Shown one piece after another: positions 39,701-48,879 of a stretch of 64,000 bases of DNA (position 1 is its first letter; each line of letters begins with the position of its first letter). Under the pieces are notes generated by a model. The model searched no databases and was not told where the DNA came from. It saw only the letters and a program-made list of their open reading frames with translations. Source of the stretch: Symbiodinium natans (lineage: Eukaryota > Sar > Dinophyceae > Suessiales > Symbiodiniaceae); assembly GCA_905221605.1 (NCBI GenBank), contig CAJNDS010000890.1, positions 942,150 to 1,006,149 of the forward strand, written 5' to 3'. A program made the translations under genes and the position numbers.

Positions 39701-41547
39701 TGCAGGACCGCACTACTGGTAAGATCTTTGACAGCACCAAAGGATATCCTGGTGAAGGACCAAACAATGATGACAATCCTTCCTCTAAGGGGAACTTTCC
39801 CTGGATTTCAGAAGACTACCTCGACGAAGTGGTGTCAAAAAAGATGGAAAGGTCTTCAGAGATGGATGGGTTTGTTCCGGGAAGTGAGGGATCATTGGAA
39901 AAGGCAGAGGTGGAGAATGTCACTGCCTCTAAAATTCTTATGGCTCTTTGGAAGAAGGGACATAGAGTTGGGTTTAGAAGGTTGCGTCGTTTGAATGCAT
40001 CTGGATGCAAGGTTGGAGCAATGAATCGTCCAATCAAAAGGGTGCAGAAGATTGGCGCTAGGAAGGCCTTCATGAAGATGTTCAATGTTTTTGGATCGTC
40101 TCAGCATGGCTCAGGAGTTGGCGGAAAACCGATCATGAAGGTGGTAGGACCAAGGCCAGGTTTTCCAACTGTACTCCAAGCACCAAATACTGATAGCACG
40201 TCGGGTGAAGGGAGCAGTCCCCAGGTACATGGCAATGTTCATGTAGAGCACAGTCGCCCTATGGACCGGTATGAGGCAGAGCGCTTGGAGAAGAGGAAGA
40301 AGGGTTTCTGCTATTGGTTTGGCAAAGGGAAAGATCGCTGCAAATTTGGTGACGACTGCAAATTCATCCATTCCGAAGATGATGTGGTGCTACATTCATA
40401 TTGGTGCAAATACTATGTGGCAGGGAGAGAATGTTTCGCTGGAAAGGATTGTGGGTTCTCGCATGATGCAACTGGTGTGAGGTGCGTCCAGTTTGCTCGG
40501 TCTGGGAAGTGTCGATTTGGTGACAGGTGTGTCTTCGAGCATGGTGTTCCGTTGGAAAAACAGAGGCCAAGGTCTCCAAGGACGCCCCCAAGGGATGGTC
40601 CAAGGAGAAAGTCTGGTGCAAATGGTGGAGAAAAGGAGATCCCTCCTGAACAGTTCGATGATGATGAGGAGGATTTTATGGTTTATGACGAAGAGACCAA
40701 GATGACGGAACTGTTGATGGAGGCGATTTCATTTCTCTCCGGTGGCAAGCCAGATTTGGCTCGAGCAGAGGCGGACCCATTGTTCAAACTCCTGAAGTTC
40801 ACTGGAGATGCTGACCAAATGGATCAAGTATGGGTTTCGTGGACCACTGAAATGTTGTCAGTGCTGGAACTTCTCGAAGTAGTGAAGTCGTACGATGTTT
40901 CGCTCGCGGAGGTGGAAGAATGGGTCAATGACCTGAGGATATGGTATGAGCGAGCCAATTTGGGAGAAGAAAAGGATCCCAAAAAAGGGAAAAAGAGGTC
41001 CCTAGAAGGGGAGTCCAGCAAAGATATTCCTGCCGAAAAAGAAGTGGTTGAGACTTCGGAGACGGAGGTTGCCGTTGAGGAGGAGAAGAAAAAGGTAAAA
41101 AAGAAGAGGAAAGCTGCAGCTATCGAAGATCCTTACACTCTCATGGTTCCAAAGCCGAAGAAGATGCCGACGATCATTGAGAAGGGTGGATCAACATCCA
41201 ATGTGGTGGCTTCTGCAGTGGAAAAATCCTCGAAGACGCGCACAAAGTCAAATGTCGGTGGAAAGACAAAGAAGAAGGAGAAAAGTCAGAGTCCCAAAAA
41301 AGAAGAGGTGGTAATGGTGCAAGATCCTGAGGAAAAGGATCGTCCATCCGATGCGGAGGCACCAGGGTCTGCCAATGCGAATGAAGAGCTGGGTCAATCT
41401 TGCCAGGCGATTGAGGACGCAAAGAGAGAAGGATTGGTATCCTCAATTCAAAGGGGCATACAGGATCCTATTCTTACGATTTCGGACCTGGAGTATATTC
41501 TGCTGCAACTTCACCTCAAGATTGCCAACAATCGGAAAAAGAAGTGA
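33712..41547 (+). CDS. Giant CCCH zinc-finger, WW and S1-like gag-like protein (2611 aa)
   Basis: Probably the RNA-binding structural protein of the retroelement. The start is the first ATG past LTR and PBS (MPSPKRWLQL); the frame is open another 118 codons upstream, but only through LTR. Order: WW domain (W224, W246, P249); long acidic linker; S1/OB-like fold (about 665-730); Trp-rich patch (about 748-775); CCCH fingers C973-C981-C987-H991, C1066-C1074-C1080-H1084 and C1117-C1126-C1133-H1137; SAM-like segment (about 1237-1297); Arg/Lys-rich region (about 1390-1440); two unassigned globular stretches (about 1724-1910, 1980-2110); fingers C2200-C2210-C2216-H2220, C2232-C2241-C2247-H2251 and C2258-C2267-C2273-H2277; lysine-rich, NLS-like tail (about 2455-2470). 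CCCH fingers and S1 folds bind RNA; WW binds proline motifs. No CCHC knuckle, retropepsin or polymerase motif seen. Alternatively a captured host RNA-processing gene. Confidence 0.9.
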   Translation: MPSPKRWLQLASDGGQDGGAGNGAAESLGEGAVLEEVIPDAEEHLEEALVAESPNVGMNPNRDMVSNAEAEGRAVSVPPKPGEKRNWDATGGIDREMEVTVLRVLHKHGYQPSSSTSGRMVDQESQTDLIGEVLQATRRPLNKIKKGPSSSSQGGGSGHKQKGADGFEAAPAAEYAMGEEEILQMEAERLRQLSEEEDEMRQVSERDGFRKDEHLIQACDGTMWELHLHEDGRQYYYCLDTHETKWTLPVVGEKVKSDEVVGSPLGNELEMEAALDSSSSTPKTESTRAFQGSVNSLGEKDFSSTIRDSGPRADGDAPTSGSPDEEGIPGNQANIAGAQHLDREETEALSEGGAAMELVDPEEKMPNEVIGTVSAAEERVVDVVPVVQEGGPGDSEDGEKKLCVTTEEVSSFGAKNSAIQREKEASGIAGDTDDLKNEAWSANDARVDAPDITWSAKEARVEVHVVVRSTGDCNNGAQVSAAADDGGSQVDALVQPEVSSEERNDKGYTGANEAAVVNDGGNSPLEAMEPKEPVVEESVPAVDDRLNCPAVEEDLPAAEGETKDSNDGSTPMKGEALPSGSSPEVDTERTTADEAKPLAEKKGGPEIQEHKKDELVGLVEQDEQCDPKVKTKDAPGADDTEMVSEERVKKVPRAGALESPGPHCYQEGDEIMGLVRCINGYGAFLDHGDMNVLIPAEGNNAYQFKFGDTVNGTVKRVEDDGTIILDTFLVLEEGAEDSSSTLRKWKPSGWSTWWTDSWYAGQWYQDSNGQWDWKQEEEQSDEELVVQELSSEERKERQLYGEKIYKALLENGNEEEAYVGKITGMLLGRPMEDLQECVADQAFLNAEARRAYGILQNDGWKPDGTESTGLGKLTTFSRKQYHNALFELACRKRRFSRPVVGEAVATVLNQGEDEFWNALWLDTKLFLQELDGAVQSMSKRENKPMEAYMDPDQYKKAYMTPKTVLSPGYSKLCRFFNKGRCRNGDGCPYEHRRYGEGWPEGGSTDPKNSQEADDEDGNIGDPPTEEGTVDEAQQEQEDLAFRAKYNFGKGASKGEPTSGEPKGRLCLYYNQGGCKYGTACRYLHNDDVALEGTWEPGKAWDNASRKSLRDAGFHHCCFDYYLRGRCRKGLNFCKYSHDEMSEFRLSLLKHLVQVANQVRFEKERGWELTDRSTFQPPASGGAESSSSSAPKALQMTNVSQKDGEKGILDEVEADEQKNSVAASTSTQLHNPEEPIENWMARNAHLWVYTPHVSEVMITLGVTNVSDLQEFIFVEDLVDKGINKVTACKILQLVGEVRYRPGGPEKAVPSDASVRVQQSSGNKGTGRAAVRTLTQVREAEDSGAKTMPRGSYRELFDKVRYRDGWTLAQRSPLCVQKLRLVGVGMPPVNPPTKKYRSRSNPVRRGRPLLDKKQVRQVPRSRSQRRVQLAEVVEKPKPLEPVKPRGGLSYPFSRAWADVVDDDDQAEALVSYAASSSDSSEEETNAVQRLKELFLQERDSWRTASRGNVPQSGSSGSNDGPKKSVHLGEGRDKASRGETRQEVTSQVFSLPQPSRRAERSQKRTRDGSVMVGSLAVGSTDEVLPGQGAAGQVNVSESAQVLPGHEVAGQETAPEGAVQISGEETDQKEGEGGSNDLRGNDAKMLDGGPVRSDLQQLLVKGLLTRIYWKVAVGKLPMGQRDCQKGSNKMDRNLVISMSSEGASEQDENLALEDDADQSMGDGAMVMVYDPGTLIQSPTTDWVMRRGLTDRTVWPAMAHLAQRICAEMVQVDEMNAQLGTGTLLFQRRDQGYYTDLHHSFHDNPCLPAVGNYPLSVMGALLSPGLEGEFKNTDKFGTAMEAIAYDWSRSPGMEVHIELMARVAKMVHPFLNLGAQGSVMVSEFLWQRGRARLMEFLQAATCADQLEALWRRMDDDADEEVDPSTAMLEVLGLEDAVLDQGNNESLIPIEDAGGETSGDTGGKGKAPEVSPEEEKSSGSSRLADTRIFLWSVYSRVASNFSMQDRTTGKIFDSTKGYPGEGPNNDDNPSSKGNFPWISEDYLDEVVSKKMERSSEMDGFVPGSEGSLEKAEVENVTASKILMALWKKGHRVGFRRLRRLNASGCKVGAMNRPIKRVQKIGARKAFMKMFNVFGSSQHGSGVGGKPIMKVVGPRPGFPTVLQAPNTDSTSGEGSSPQVHGNVHVEHSRPMDRYEAERLEKRKKGFCYWFGKGKDRCKFGDDCKFIHSEDDVVLHSYWCKYYVAGRECFAGKDCGFSHDATGVRCVQFARSGKCRFGDRCVFEHGVPLEKQRPRSPRTPPRDGPRRKSGANGGEKEIPPEQFDDDEEDFMVYDEETKMTELLMEAISFLSGGKPDLARAEADPLFKLLKFTGDADQMDQVWVSWTTEMLSVLELLEVVKSYDVSLAEVEEWVNDLRIWYERANLGEEKDPKKGKKRSLEGESSKDIPAEKEVVETSETEVAVEEEKKKVKKKRKAAAIEDPYTLMVPKPKKMPTIIEKGGSTSNVVASAVEKSSKTRTKSNVGGKTKKKEKSQSPKKEEVVMVQDPEEKDRPSDAEAPGSANANEELGQSCQAIEDAKREGLVSSIQRGIQDPILTISDLEYILLQLHLKIANNRKKK

Positions 41548-41909
41548 TTGGATGGTATGGATGAAGGGATGGTTTTTCTCTTTCTGGAGACCGGTGCGCT
41601 GGAACAGCCACTGTGCTGACAATGTGGCGGTTACTATTAAGGGTATGGAAATCCCTGATAGTAGGAGTCAGTAGCTTTTCGCGTAGCGAAGACCACGGTT
41701 TGTGGTGAAGAAGGCCAAGGAGTCTTCAGTGATGAGAGGATCAAGGTGAAAAAAGATTCTCTATGGGTAGTAGGTTAGCCAATGTGCTATAATTCCGTCC
41801 TGGAAGACGTTAAACCACAATTTGCATTTCAAGCAGCTGGCTGCTGCCGTAATGGCAGTTTTTGGCCAAAAGATCTGCATCTCCAATGTGTCCTAGGAAA
41901 TCCTAGGAC
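41548..41909 (+). other. 3' untranslated region of the retroelement
   Basis: About 360 bp between the stop codon and the polypurine tract. Contains a short palindrome, TCCTAGGAAATCCTAGGA, at 41891-41908 and no coding signal. May carry packaging or end-formation signals. Confidence 0.7.
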
Positions 41910-41917
41910 AGGGGGAG
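41910..41917 (+). promoter_or_regulatory. Polypurine tract
   Basis: AGGGGGAG lies directly before the TG of the 3' LTR, the expected place for plus-strand priming. Confidence 0.8.
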
Positions 41918-42204
41918 TGCGGAGCTGCAATTGGTATTGTAGAAAGGAGTTAGTGTTGGAAGTTGGAAGGGTTAATGAACCCGGTAATCGTATTTGGCTC
42001 AAGATGGGCTTGAACAGAAAGCCACAAGTTCAAAAAGAAGTGCCTGGGTTCTTAGGGTTTGGTAAGGGTGTGGGTTCCTTCCCCCTTTCCTTCCCCCCTG
42101 GGTTGCTCTTATCCGTGTTCTTGGTTGTTTCTTGGTTCGATCTAGGAAATATAAGTTCAGGGCGATTAGGGGAGTTGATTTCCTTCCTTGGTTGTCCCCC
42201 CGTA
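41918..42204 (+). repeat. 3' LTR (287 bp)
   Basis: By eye identical to the 5' LTR at an offset of 8559 bp. Followed by CCCTG (42205-42209) and a CCCTAAA array. Confidence 0.93.
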
Positions 42205-42331
42205 CCCTGAACCCTATACCCTAAACCCCAAACCCTAAACCTTACACCCTAAACCCTAAACCCTAAACCCTAAACCCTAGACCTTACACCCTAAACCCTA
42301 AACCCTAAACCCTAAACCCTAAACCCTAAAC
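42205..42331 (-). repeat. Telomeric array receiving the retroelement
   Basis: About 18 CCCTAAA units with variants. On the other side of the element only CCCTAAACCCTG remains, so the element landed near one edge of the array. Confidence 0.95.
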
Positions 42332-43073
42332 TCACCTTGACACCCAGATGGATACCTCAAACCCAGGGCCTGGGAGACCTGCCGGAGGGAAGCCGAACCC
42401 GACGCATTCCCACTCGTTCCGAGGCTGACCTCGAGGAGTTTTAGGGTTTAGGGTTCGGGTTTAGGGTTTAGGGCTTGGGGTTTAGGGCTTGGGGTTTAGG
42501 GTTTAGGGTTTAGGGTTTAGGGCTTGGGGCTTAGGGTTTACATGGGGCAGGGCTTGTTTTGGGTGGGCCTTGGGCCGCAACTCTTAACTCTGAACTCACC
42601 TCAGGGTTTAGGGTGCCGAGTTTAGGGCCTTAGGGTGTCGGTCTTAGGGTCATAATTAGGGTTTAGGGTTTGGGGTTTAGGGTTTTGGGCTACAAGGGGT
42701 CCCAAGTTAAGGGCCCAAACTCAGGGACCAACTACACGTTTAGATTCTCACCAACACTCTGAAAGCCCGAACGCTGAATCTGGGTGAGGCACCTAACCGT
42801 AACCAGATTGTGATGAGGGCACCCTTCTTGGAGTTGGTCACTGTGTAAGGGAACCTTGAACTAAAACAAGGAAAGGGGTACCGCGCTAGGCTAGCACAAA
42901 AGGCTTGTCAATCCTTCTTAGGGTATTTCCATGCTCCCTAGATATGGGCCCTTACAAACCCAAATTCAGACTTCGCTCAGTCCCCAGGGAAATCCTAGCG
43001 GAACTTGAAAATCCATCCTTCCACATCCCTGGTGCAACGCAAAAGGCCTAAAGACGTCCGAAGCCAAGCTTCT
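42332..43073. other. Telomeric and unassigned DNA
   Basis: GC-rich island 42332-42437, TTTAGGG array 42438-42540 with TTGGGGT variants, decayed units to 42700, then unassigned DNA to 43070. Confidence 0.5.
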
Positions 43074-43203
43074 AAACCCTAAACCCTAAACCCTAAACCC
43101 TAAGCCCTAAGCCCTAAACCCTAAACCCTAAACCCTAAACCCTAAACCCTAAACCCTAAACCCTAAACCCTAAACCCTAACCCTAAACCCTAAACCCTAA
43201 ACC
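43074..43203 (-). repeat. Interstitial telomeric array, CCCTAAA (about 18 units)
   Basis: Faces the TTTAGGG array at 43312-43383 across a 108-bp island. Confidence 0.97.
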
Positions 43204-43311
43204 CGATTGTAAGTTTCTTCTGCAGTAGCAAGGCTGGCTCTTACCTTCTGTCCGAACCCTAAAACCCGGTTTCTGTAGCTACAGCCTTAAACCCTGCCTA
43301 CAGTAAAGGCG

Positions 43312-43383
43312 GTTTAGGGTTTAGGGTTTAGGGTTTAGGGTTTAGGGTTTAGGGTTTAGGGTTTAGGGTTTAGGGTTTAGGGT
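43312..43383 (+). repeat. Interstitial telomeric array, TTTAGGG (about 10 units)
   Basis: Clean units. The island to its right (43384-43464) resembles the termini of a dispersed repeat also seen at 54880 and 56905 (AGCTACCTTGGAGCCTTCAGG). Confidence 0.97.
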
Positions 43384-43464
43384 AGTCTACGAGAACACCC
43401 TATATCTAACCCAAAAAGGAGCTACCTTGGAGCCTTCAGGTGAAAACTGAAAACCCAGCGCAAC

Positions 43465-43597
43465 CCTAAACCCCTGAGCCCTAAACCCTAAACCCTAAAC
43501 CCTAAACCCTAAACCCTAAACCCTAAACCCTAAACCCTAAACCCTAAACCCTCAACCCTAAACCCTAAACCCTAAACCCTAAACCCTCAACCCTAAA
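43465..43597 (-). repeat. Interstitial telomeric array, CCCTAAA (about 18 units)
   Basis: Includes CCCTCAA variants near the right end. Confidence 0.97.
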
Positions 43598-43629
43598 CAG
43601 TCAACCCAGGGGGGAAGCCGCCTGCGAGC

Positions 43630-43740
43630 ATGGCTTTCGCGGTCGTCCCTCGTCGGAGAAGCCGTTCTCGGACACGTCCTTCAGAAGCCGAGGAAGGTCG
43701 CGAGGACAACGGAAGCGGCTCAAGAGTGCAGAATCTGTAA
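43630..43740 (+). CDS. Short ORF or exon, Arg/Ser-rich (36 aa)
   Basis: ATG to TAA, reading MAFAVVPRRRSRSRTRPSEA then an acidic tail. The RS-type stretch resembles splicing-factor linkers, but this is composition only. The overlapping minus frame is AT-rich and hydrophobic from the flanking low-complexity DNA, so plus is preferred. Could be a chance frame. Confidence 0.3.
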   Translation: MAFAVVPRRRSRSRTRPSEAEEGREDNGSGSRVQNL

Positions 43741-45690
43741 AAAGACAAAGACATAAATCTAAATAGTGAACAAATACATAAATATGTAAACGAAGATGTA
43801 TATGTAGATATATAGTATATATAGAAATAAACAAATAAATACATATGTATATATATATATATGTATATGAATATACGGGGATATAAAGAATGGAGTGCAG
43901 TGTCGCATGGTACTAAACAAAATCGTGATCAATACCTGTCCTTCAGGGGCACCGACTCAACATCCACAGTACTCCCGAGGCCGAAGGCTAAGGCGTTAGG
44001 GATCCCTAATCCCGAAACCTCAACCGCCTCAACCCTAATCCCTTTTCTTGGCTGTGAAGGTGGGTTAGGCACTGGCCAGCTCAGTAGGGGGGTGAACGTT
44101 GGGTTATCCCCCACAATATAAGTCACAACCACAATAGCCAGATAGCAGTCATCATAGTCATAATTGTCATAACGGTAATTTCACACGTAAGAATAGCAAT
44201 ACTATTTTTTGAAGAGGACCTTCTGAGAGAAGGGCACCAAACCCCAAACTCCCTAAGCCCTGTCGAGGGGCTTTTGGCAAGGCTGGGAGAGCCCAGAAAC
44301 GGCGTTTAGGATTTGGGTTTTGGCGGTTTTGGCGGTTTTGGCGGTTTTGGGGTTCAGGGTTCAGGGTTCAGGGTTCAGGGTTCAGGGTTCAGGGTTCAGG
44401 GTTTAGGGTTTAGGGTTTAGGGTTTAGGGTTTAGGGCTACTTGAAGCCTTTCGGCAGGATGCCCGGGGAAATCATGTTGGGTGTGGCGTACGTTTGCACA
44501 AAGACCTCCCGAACTACAAAGCACAACAGGGCATCACCATGTCAGGATCTTGCTGCTGGCGCTCCTTACTATATGGGGGCTTCGGAAAATAAGGGTACCC
44601 CTTGTATATACAAATAGAGAGCTCCTTGCTATAGGGGGGCTTCCGAAAATAAGGGTACGCCTTTTATACCCAAATAGACTAGGCTCCCCTTAAGCGGACC
44701 CCGCACAAAGGTACCCCTGTTTTCGCAAACCTCCCAGATGCCTACTATCAGAACCCTCTCCCCAGAGCCCTAATTAAACCCTGAACCCTGAACCCTGAAC
44801 CCTAAACCCTAACAAAGAATGTTGTTTTCGGTATGCCCCTGCTGCTTCACCTAGGGATGTCACGCCTCGAACTCCACGGACTTCTCCACCGTTCGACTCT
44901 TCGGAGATTCCTGGGTTTGTTAGGGTTTAGGGTATAGGGTATAGGGTACAGGGTATAGGGTTTAGGGTTTAGGGTTTAAGGTTTAGGGTTAAGTTTAGGT
45001 CTAGGCCTTAGGCTTCATATTGAGGTTGAGGGTTAATACTGAGGTTTAGGGTTAATACTGAGGTTTAGGGTTTGCTTAGGTTTAGGGCTTAGGCTTTCGG
45101 GCTCAGGGGCGTTTCTGGGGTTCAGGGCCGGTCGTTCAGGGTCGGGATGAGCGAGCTAGTTCAGAGTCCAGGGTTTAACCGCTTACAGCTTACGGCTAGC
45201 AAAGCACAGGTATAAACTGGCAAATTAGCCAGGAATAGAAAGGGTGCCCTAGGGAACCTAAACACTAAAAAATGGGAACCTGCTCTGGGTCGAAGTTAGA
45301 GTTTAGGGTTTAGGGTTTAGGGTTTTTTAGGGTTTAGGGTTTAGGGTTTAGGGTCTAGGGTTTATGGCTGTAGACAACGCAGTGCAGCCTTGACCTACGC
45401 ACGGTGCCTTCTGGGGCCGCCTGTAATGACCATACCGTTTGAGAGCTGCAACTGTGAAGCTCCCTAAACCCTTAGCATGAAACCCTACGCCCTAAGAGCA
45501 AAAGTGCCCTAAGTCCTACAAAACCAACTGTGAATCCCTATAGGGTTTAGGGTTTAGGGTTTAGGGTGTAGGGTTTAGGGTTTAGGGTTAACTTACACCC
45601 TAAACCCTACCCCTCCCCGGCCCCAATGCCAGCAACCCGTGATGGTTTGGGTGTCGGCCTGGTCCCTCAAACCCTACATCCCCAAGAAGA
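43741..45690. other. Mixed AT-rich, telomeric and repeat-like DNA
   Basis: AT-rich 43741-43880 with (TA)n at 43848-43862; GGCGGTTTT tandem at 44318-44350 followed by TTCAGGG then TTTAGGG units (44352-44437). 44569-44680 holds two tandem copies of a ~68-bp unit (GAGCTCCTTGCTATA, GGGGGCTTCGGAAAATAAGG). Degenerate TTTAGGG at 44918-45080 and 45300-45365. No supported gene. Confidence 0.5.
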
Positions 45691-45695
45691 CGCCC

Positions 45696-45828
45696 TACTT
45701 GGAGGTTCATGGTACTTATTAGGCCTTTATAACTGTACTTATAACCATATGAGGGCACTTTAGGGGCCTATAAGTGGGTTATTGGTACAGATATAACTGG
45801 TGAAGAAGTACCATGAACCTCCAAGTAA
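45696..45828 (+). mobile_element. MITE-like element family D, copy D2
   Basis: Ends TACTTGGAGGTTCATGGTAC and GTACCATGAACCTCCAAGTA are perfect 20-bp inverted repeats, best copy of the family. Confidence 0.9.
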
Positions 45829-45829
45829 G

Positions 45830-48304
45830 CTCTATGCCCGAAGCCCTGCGGGATGGAGTGGAGCCGTTGAGGGGGCTTGGGTTTAGGGTTCTGGGTTTGT
45901 AGGTTTAGGGTTTAGGGTTTAGGGTTTAGGGTTTAGGGTTTAGGGTTTCGGGTCTCGGGTTTTGGGTTTAGTGCTTCAGATTCTTTGCTTCAGCTTAGGA
46001 CTTAGGTTTCGCCCGAAGCGTCAAGCCTTTGCAGTAAACCCAGAAGGGGCTTGGGGGGCTTGGGGGTAGGCATGACAAAACCCTGAACCCGAAACCAAAC
46101 TGCTCAAGCCGTGGATACTCCTGAGCCCTGTTGGGGTTCAGAACTTTAGCAGGGTTTAGGGTTTAGGGTTTAGGGTTTAGGGTTTAGGCTTTAGGGTTTA
46201 GGGTTTAGGGCTACCGCAACCATCGCACCGGCATAGCCCCAGACCTTTAGGGTGCAGAACCCCCTAGGCCATCAAGCCCAACCCTACACGAAAGCACCCC
46301 GCCACGCGCACACGCCTCAACCACCCTAGACCCTGCATCCTAAACCCTAAGCCCTACATCCTAAACCCTAAACCCTACTGTACATCCCAAACCCTAAGCC
46401 CGAGATCCTTAGCCCTAAGCCCTAAACCCAAAACCCTAAACCCTAGCCCTAAACCCTAAACCCTAAACCCGCAATCCAACCCCGCACTCGGGCACCCACT
46501 TGCGCAGTAGCTGCATCCTCGTACTCGGGAGAGTCGCCAACGCAGCATGGCTGGCCTCGGCGACCCCGAAAAAAATCCACGGTTCAGGCACCAAACCCTA
46601 AACCCTAAACCCTAAACTATAAACCCTAAAGCCTAGGCCCCAGTGTGTAGAGTCTGAGGTTTGTTTTGGCTGTAAGGGCGGGCTCTGGGGCTTGTTTTGG
46701 GCGGTTTTTGGTGGAAGCCCAAGTTCTGGTTGTCGGGTTTTGCCGCGCATGGGCCCAAGCAAAATTCACCTGCCCAGAAGGCCCCCCCGCGCCCAGCGAC
46801 ACATCGGCTGGGCTAAACAAAAGCCCTAAACCCTAAACCCCAAACCCCAAACCCAAACCCTAATCCCATGCAACCCCGTTTCTAGGAGGTAAGGGAGCAT
46901 ACTCAGGGCCTACATAACTAGCTTCAGGACCCTTAAAGGCTCGTGTTTTCCCGGGAAAGGTCCAGAAATTGAGATCCCAGCACGCTCGCTTAGGACATAC
47001 TTGCCCCTCTGGAGCCTTATAGACCCTAAACCCCAAACCCTAAACCCTAAACCGCGGCTCAGCGTTTAGGGTTTAGGGTTTGGGGTTTAGGGTTTAGGGT
47101 TTAGGGTTTCGGGTTCAGGGTTTAGGGTTTAGGGCTTAGGGCTTAGGGTTTAGGAACCCTGAACCTTACATCCTTCAATCTCTGAAGCCTAAACCCTCCG
47201 TAGGAGGGTCCCTGGAGCCTTGGGCTAGGTTGAGAGCTTCAGGTCCAGCATCTGGGACTTGTCCCTAGACCCCAAACCCTAATTACACCCTACACCCCAC
47301 CTTAAGGGTTTAGGGTTTAGGGTTTGGGGTTTAGGGTTTAGGGTTTAGGGTTTGGGGTTTAGGGTTTAGGGTTCAGGGCTTCAGTCGTTTAGGGGTGTAG
47401 GGCGCTTCCACCCAATGCTTCAGGGCTTCCCCAGCCCTGACCCGGCCCATGGCGGGGCATCCGTTTTAGTTATAGGGCTCAGGGCTTAGAGATTTCAGGA
47501 GTGTGGCTTCGGGGTGTCTGGTGCGCCCTGCACACTAGACCCTAACCCTAAACCCTAAACCCAAAAACCCTAAACCCGAAACCCTGACTCAAGGCAACGT
47601 CTCGGGACTTCCGGTTTTCTCAGGGCTACGCAGAGTTTCCGGCTCCGCAAATTGAAGTGCTGCTAGTGTTGGGATTTAAGGTTCAGGTTTTAGGGTTCAG
47701 GGTTCAGGGTTCAGGGTTTGGGTTTAGGGTTTAGGGTTTGGCGTCTCTGGGCTTGTCTTCAGCCCAACAAGGGCAAATTGTGAAACAGCAGCAGGTCCTA
47801 CCTAAAATCATCGGATGGCTTGGAAAACTGTATTTAGAACTTATTTTACCTTAATAGTGGCAACGCCAGAATAGAACCCTCTGAAAGTTTCTACGAGGGC
47901 AACGTCCAACCCAGAGGTGAGCCCTACACAGACTCCGCTCACTTGTTGTGCATAGCACTTATAGGTTGACAAAAAAAGGAGAACGGCCCTGAAAGTGCGA
48001 CATCAGAGTTTTCAGGTCCACCCCAAAACAAGAACCTCAACACCAGCTGCCTGAACCCTGCCCTAAACCCTAAACCCTAAACCCCGAACCCTGAACCGCA
48101 CATTCTGCCGAGATGCATTGCCCCATAATGGGGTCAAGGCCTGGCAGAGGAACGGCCCAGACCCCATATCGGTGGATTTGTTGCCTAGGATTCTGGGCCC
48201 GAAGTCCTAACCAAAGGGTTTAGGGTTTAGGGTTTCGGGTTTAGGGTTCCGAAGAAAGTAAAGCCCGCAAGTTCTCCAAATCCCCCGCGCCGCGAGCCTA
48301 CTTT
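45830..48304. other. Telomeric mosaic without supported genes
   Basis: TTTAGGG arrays at 45902-45960, 46150-46210, 47066-47155 and 47308-47370; CCCTAAA at 46320-46470 (degenerate), 46591-46630, 47020-47053 and 48061-48090. Islands at 46640-46815 and 47740-48050 are unassigned; the first has a minus frame without domains. Confidence 0.45.
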
Positions 48305-48416
48305 CTTGGCTCACTTCTGAACCCTTCCTAAAAAGTGTAACTTTTAGGCCCCTTTTCTGTAGTTTCTACCAAAGCCCAAAAAAGTTAAAGTAAGAGCCAA
48401 CCAGAAGAAAGCCAAG
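48305..48416 (+). mobile_element. Element family E, copy E2 (no telomeric insert)
   Basis: CTTGGCTCACTTCTG at the left and CAGAAGAAAGCCAAG at the right. Serves as the uninterrupted reference for E1 at 1212-1372. Confidence 0.8.
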
Positions 48417-48465
48417 TGCGAGGCTATGGCTTGAGGGGAGCCTGTTTATCAAGGGACCAGAAAAG

Positions 48466-48602
48466 GGACCTTCGAAATTCTTTCGAGGCTATTCAGGGGC
48501 TACTCAGGTATATAGGGACCATATAAGGTATATAGGGGGGGTACATAGGGGAATAAGACTACGGCCCCTTCTAGGGGTCCCTCCTTATGCCCCTTAAGTT
48601 TA
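48466..48602 (-). mobile_element. Element family H, copy H3 (no telomeric insert)
   Basis: Reverse orientation relative to H1: GGGACCATATAAGGTATATA, CCCCTTCTAGGGGTCCCTCC. Related to 51950-52190, which carries a telomeric array. Confidence 0.6.
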
Positions 48603-48791
48603 CCCCAAGGCTCCAAATAGCCCAAAGTAGGTATCATTTACAGACTTTAGACTCCAATGTAGGTACTATTTGTATACTTCCTAGGGTTAGGCTTCAGGAT
48701 CTAGGTAACGCAGAAAGCTCAGCTGATTCTTTAGCCCACAGAAACACTTCAACAAAAACAACAGTGAACATGTAAAACAAACAAAACAAAA

Positions 48792-48876
48792 AGTACTAAT
48801 AAACAATCATAGGATAAGGGCAATATGGGGATGATTATCTGATACTGTTTTGGGGGGGTTCTTAAGCAAATAGTAG
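48792..48876 (-). mobile_element. MITE-like element family C, copy C4
   Basis: Right end GGGGTTCTTAAGCAAATAGTAG-type, core TAAGGGCAATATGGGGAT. The left end is eroded. Confidence 0.65.
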
Positions 48877-48879
48877 TGG

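Larger units (their letters stand above)
33359..42204 (+). mobile_element. LTR retroelement with one giant gag-like ORF and no pol
   Basis: A complete 8.85-kb element: identical 287-bp LTRs (TG...TA), a PBS abutting the 5' LTR, a polypurine tract abutting the 3' LTR and a CCCTG target duplication. The PBS is complementary to the anticodon arm of initiator tRNA-Met, the priming mode of Drosophila copia and yeast Ty1. The interior holds one 2611-codon ORF and a 369-bp untranslated tail. No protease, integrase, reverse transcriptase or RNase H motif is visible, so it should depend on a partner element, comparable to plant terminal-repeat elements that carry only gag. Apart from a TTAGGGTTT in the LTR, it contains no telomeric repeat, unlike all surrounding DNA. 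Identical LTRs and an intact ORF mean recent insertion. Confidence 0.88.

Noticed and set aside
41836-41875. Possible dinoflagellate spliced-leader relic near CCGTAATGGCAGTTTTTGGC
   Set aside because: Resembles but does not match the spliced-leader sequence, and lies in the retroelement tail, not at a gene 5' end.
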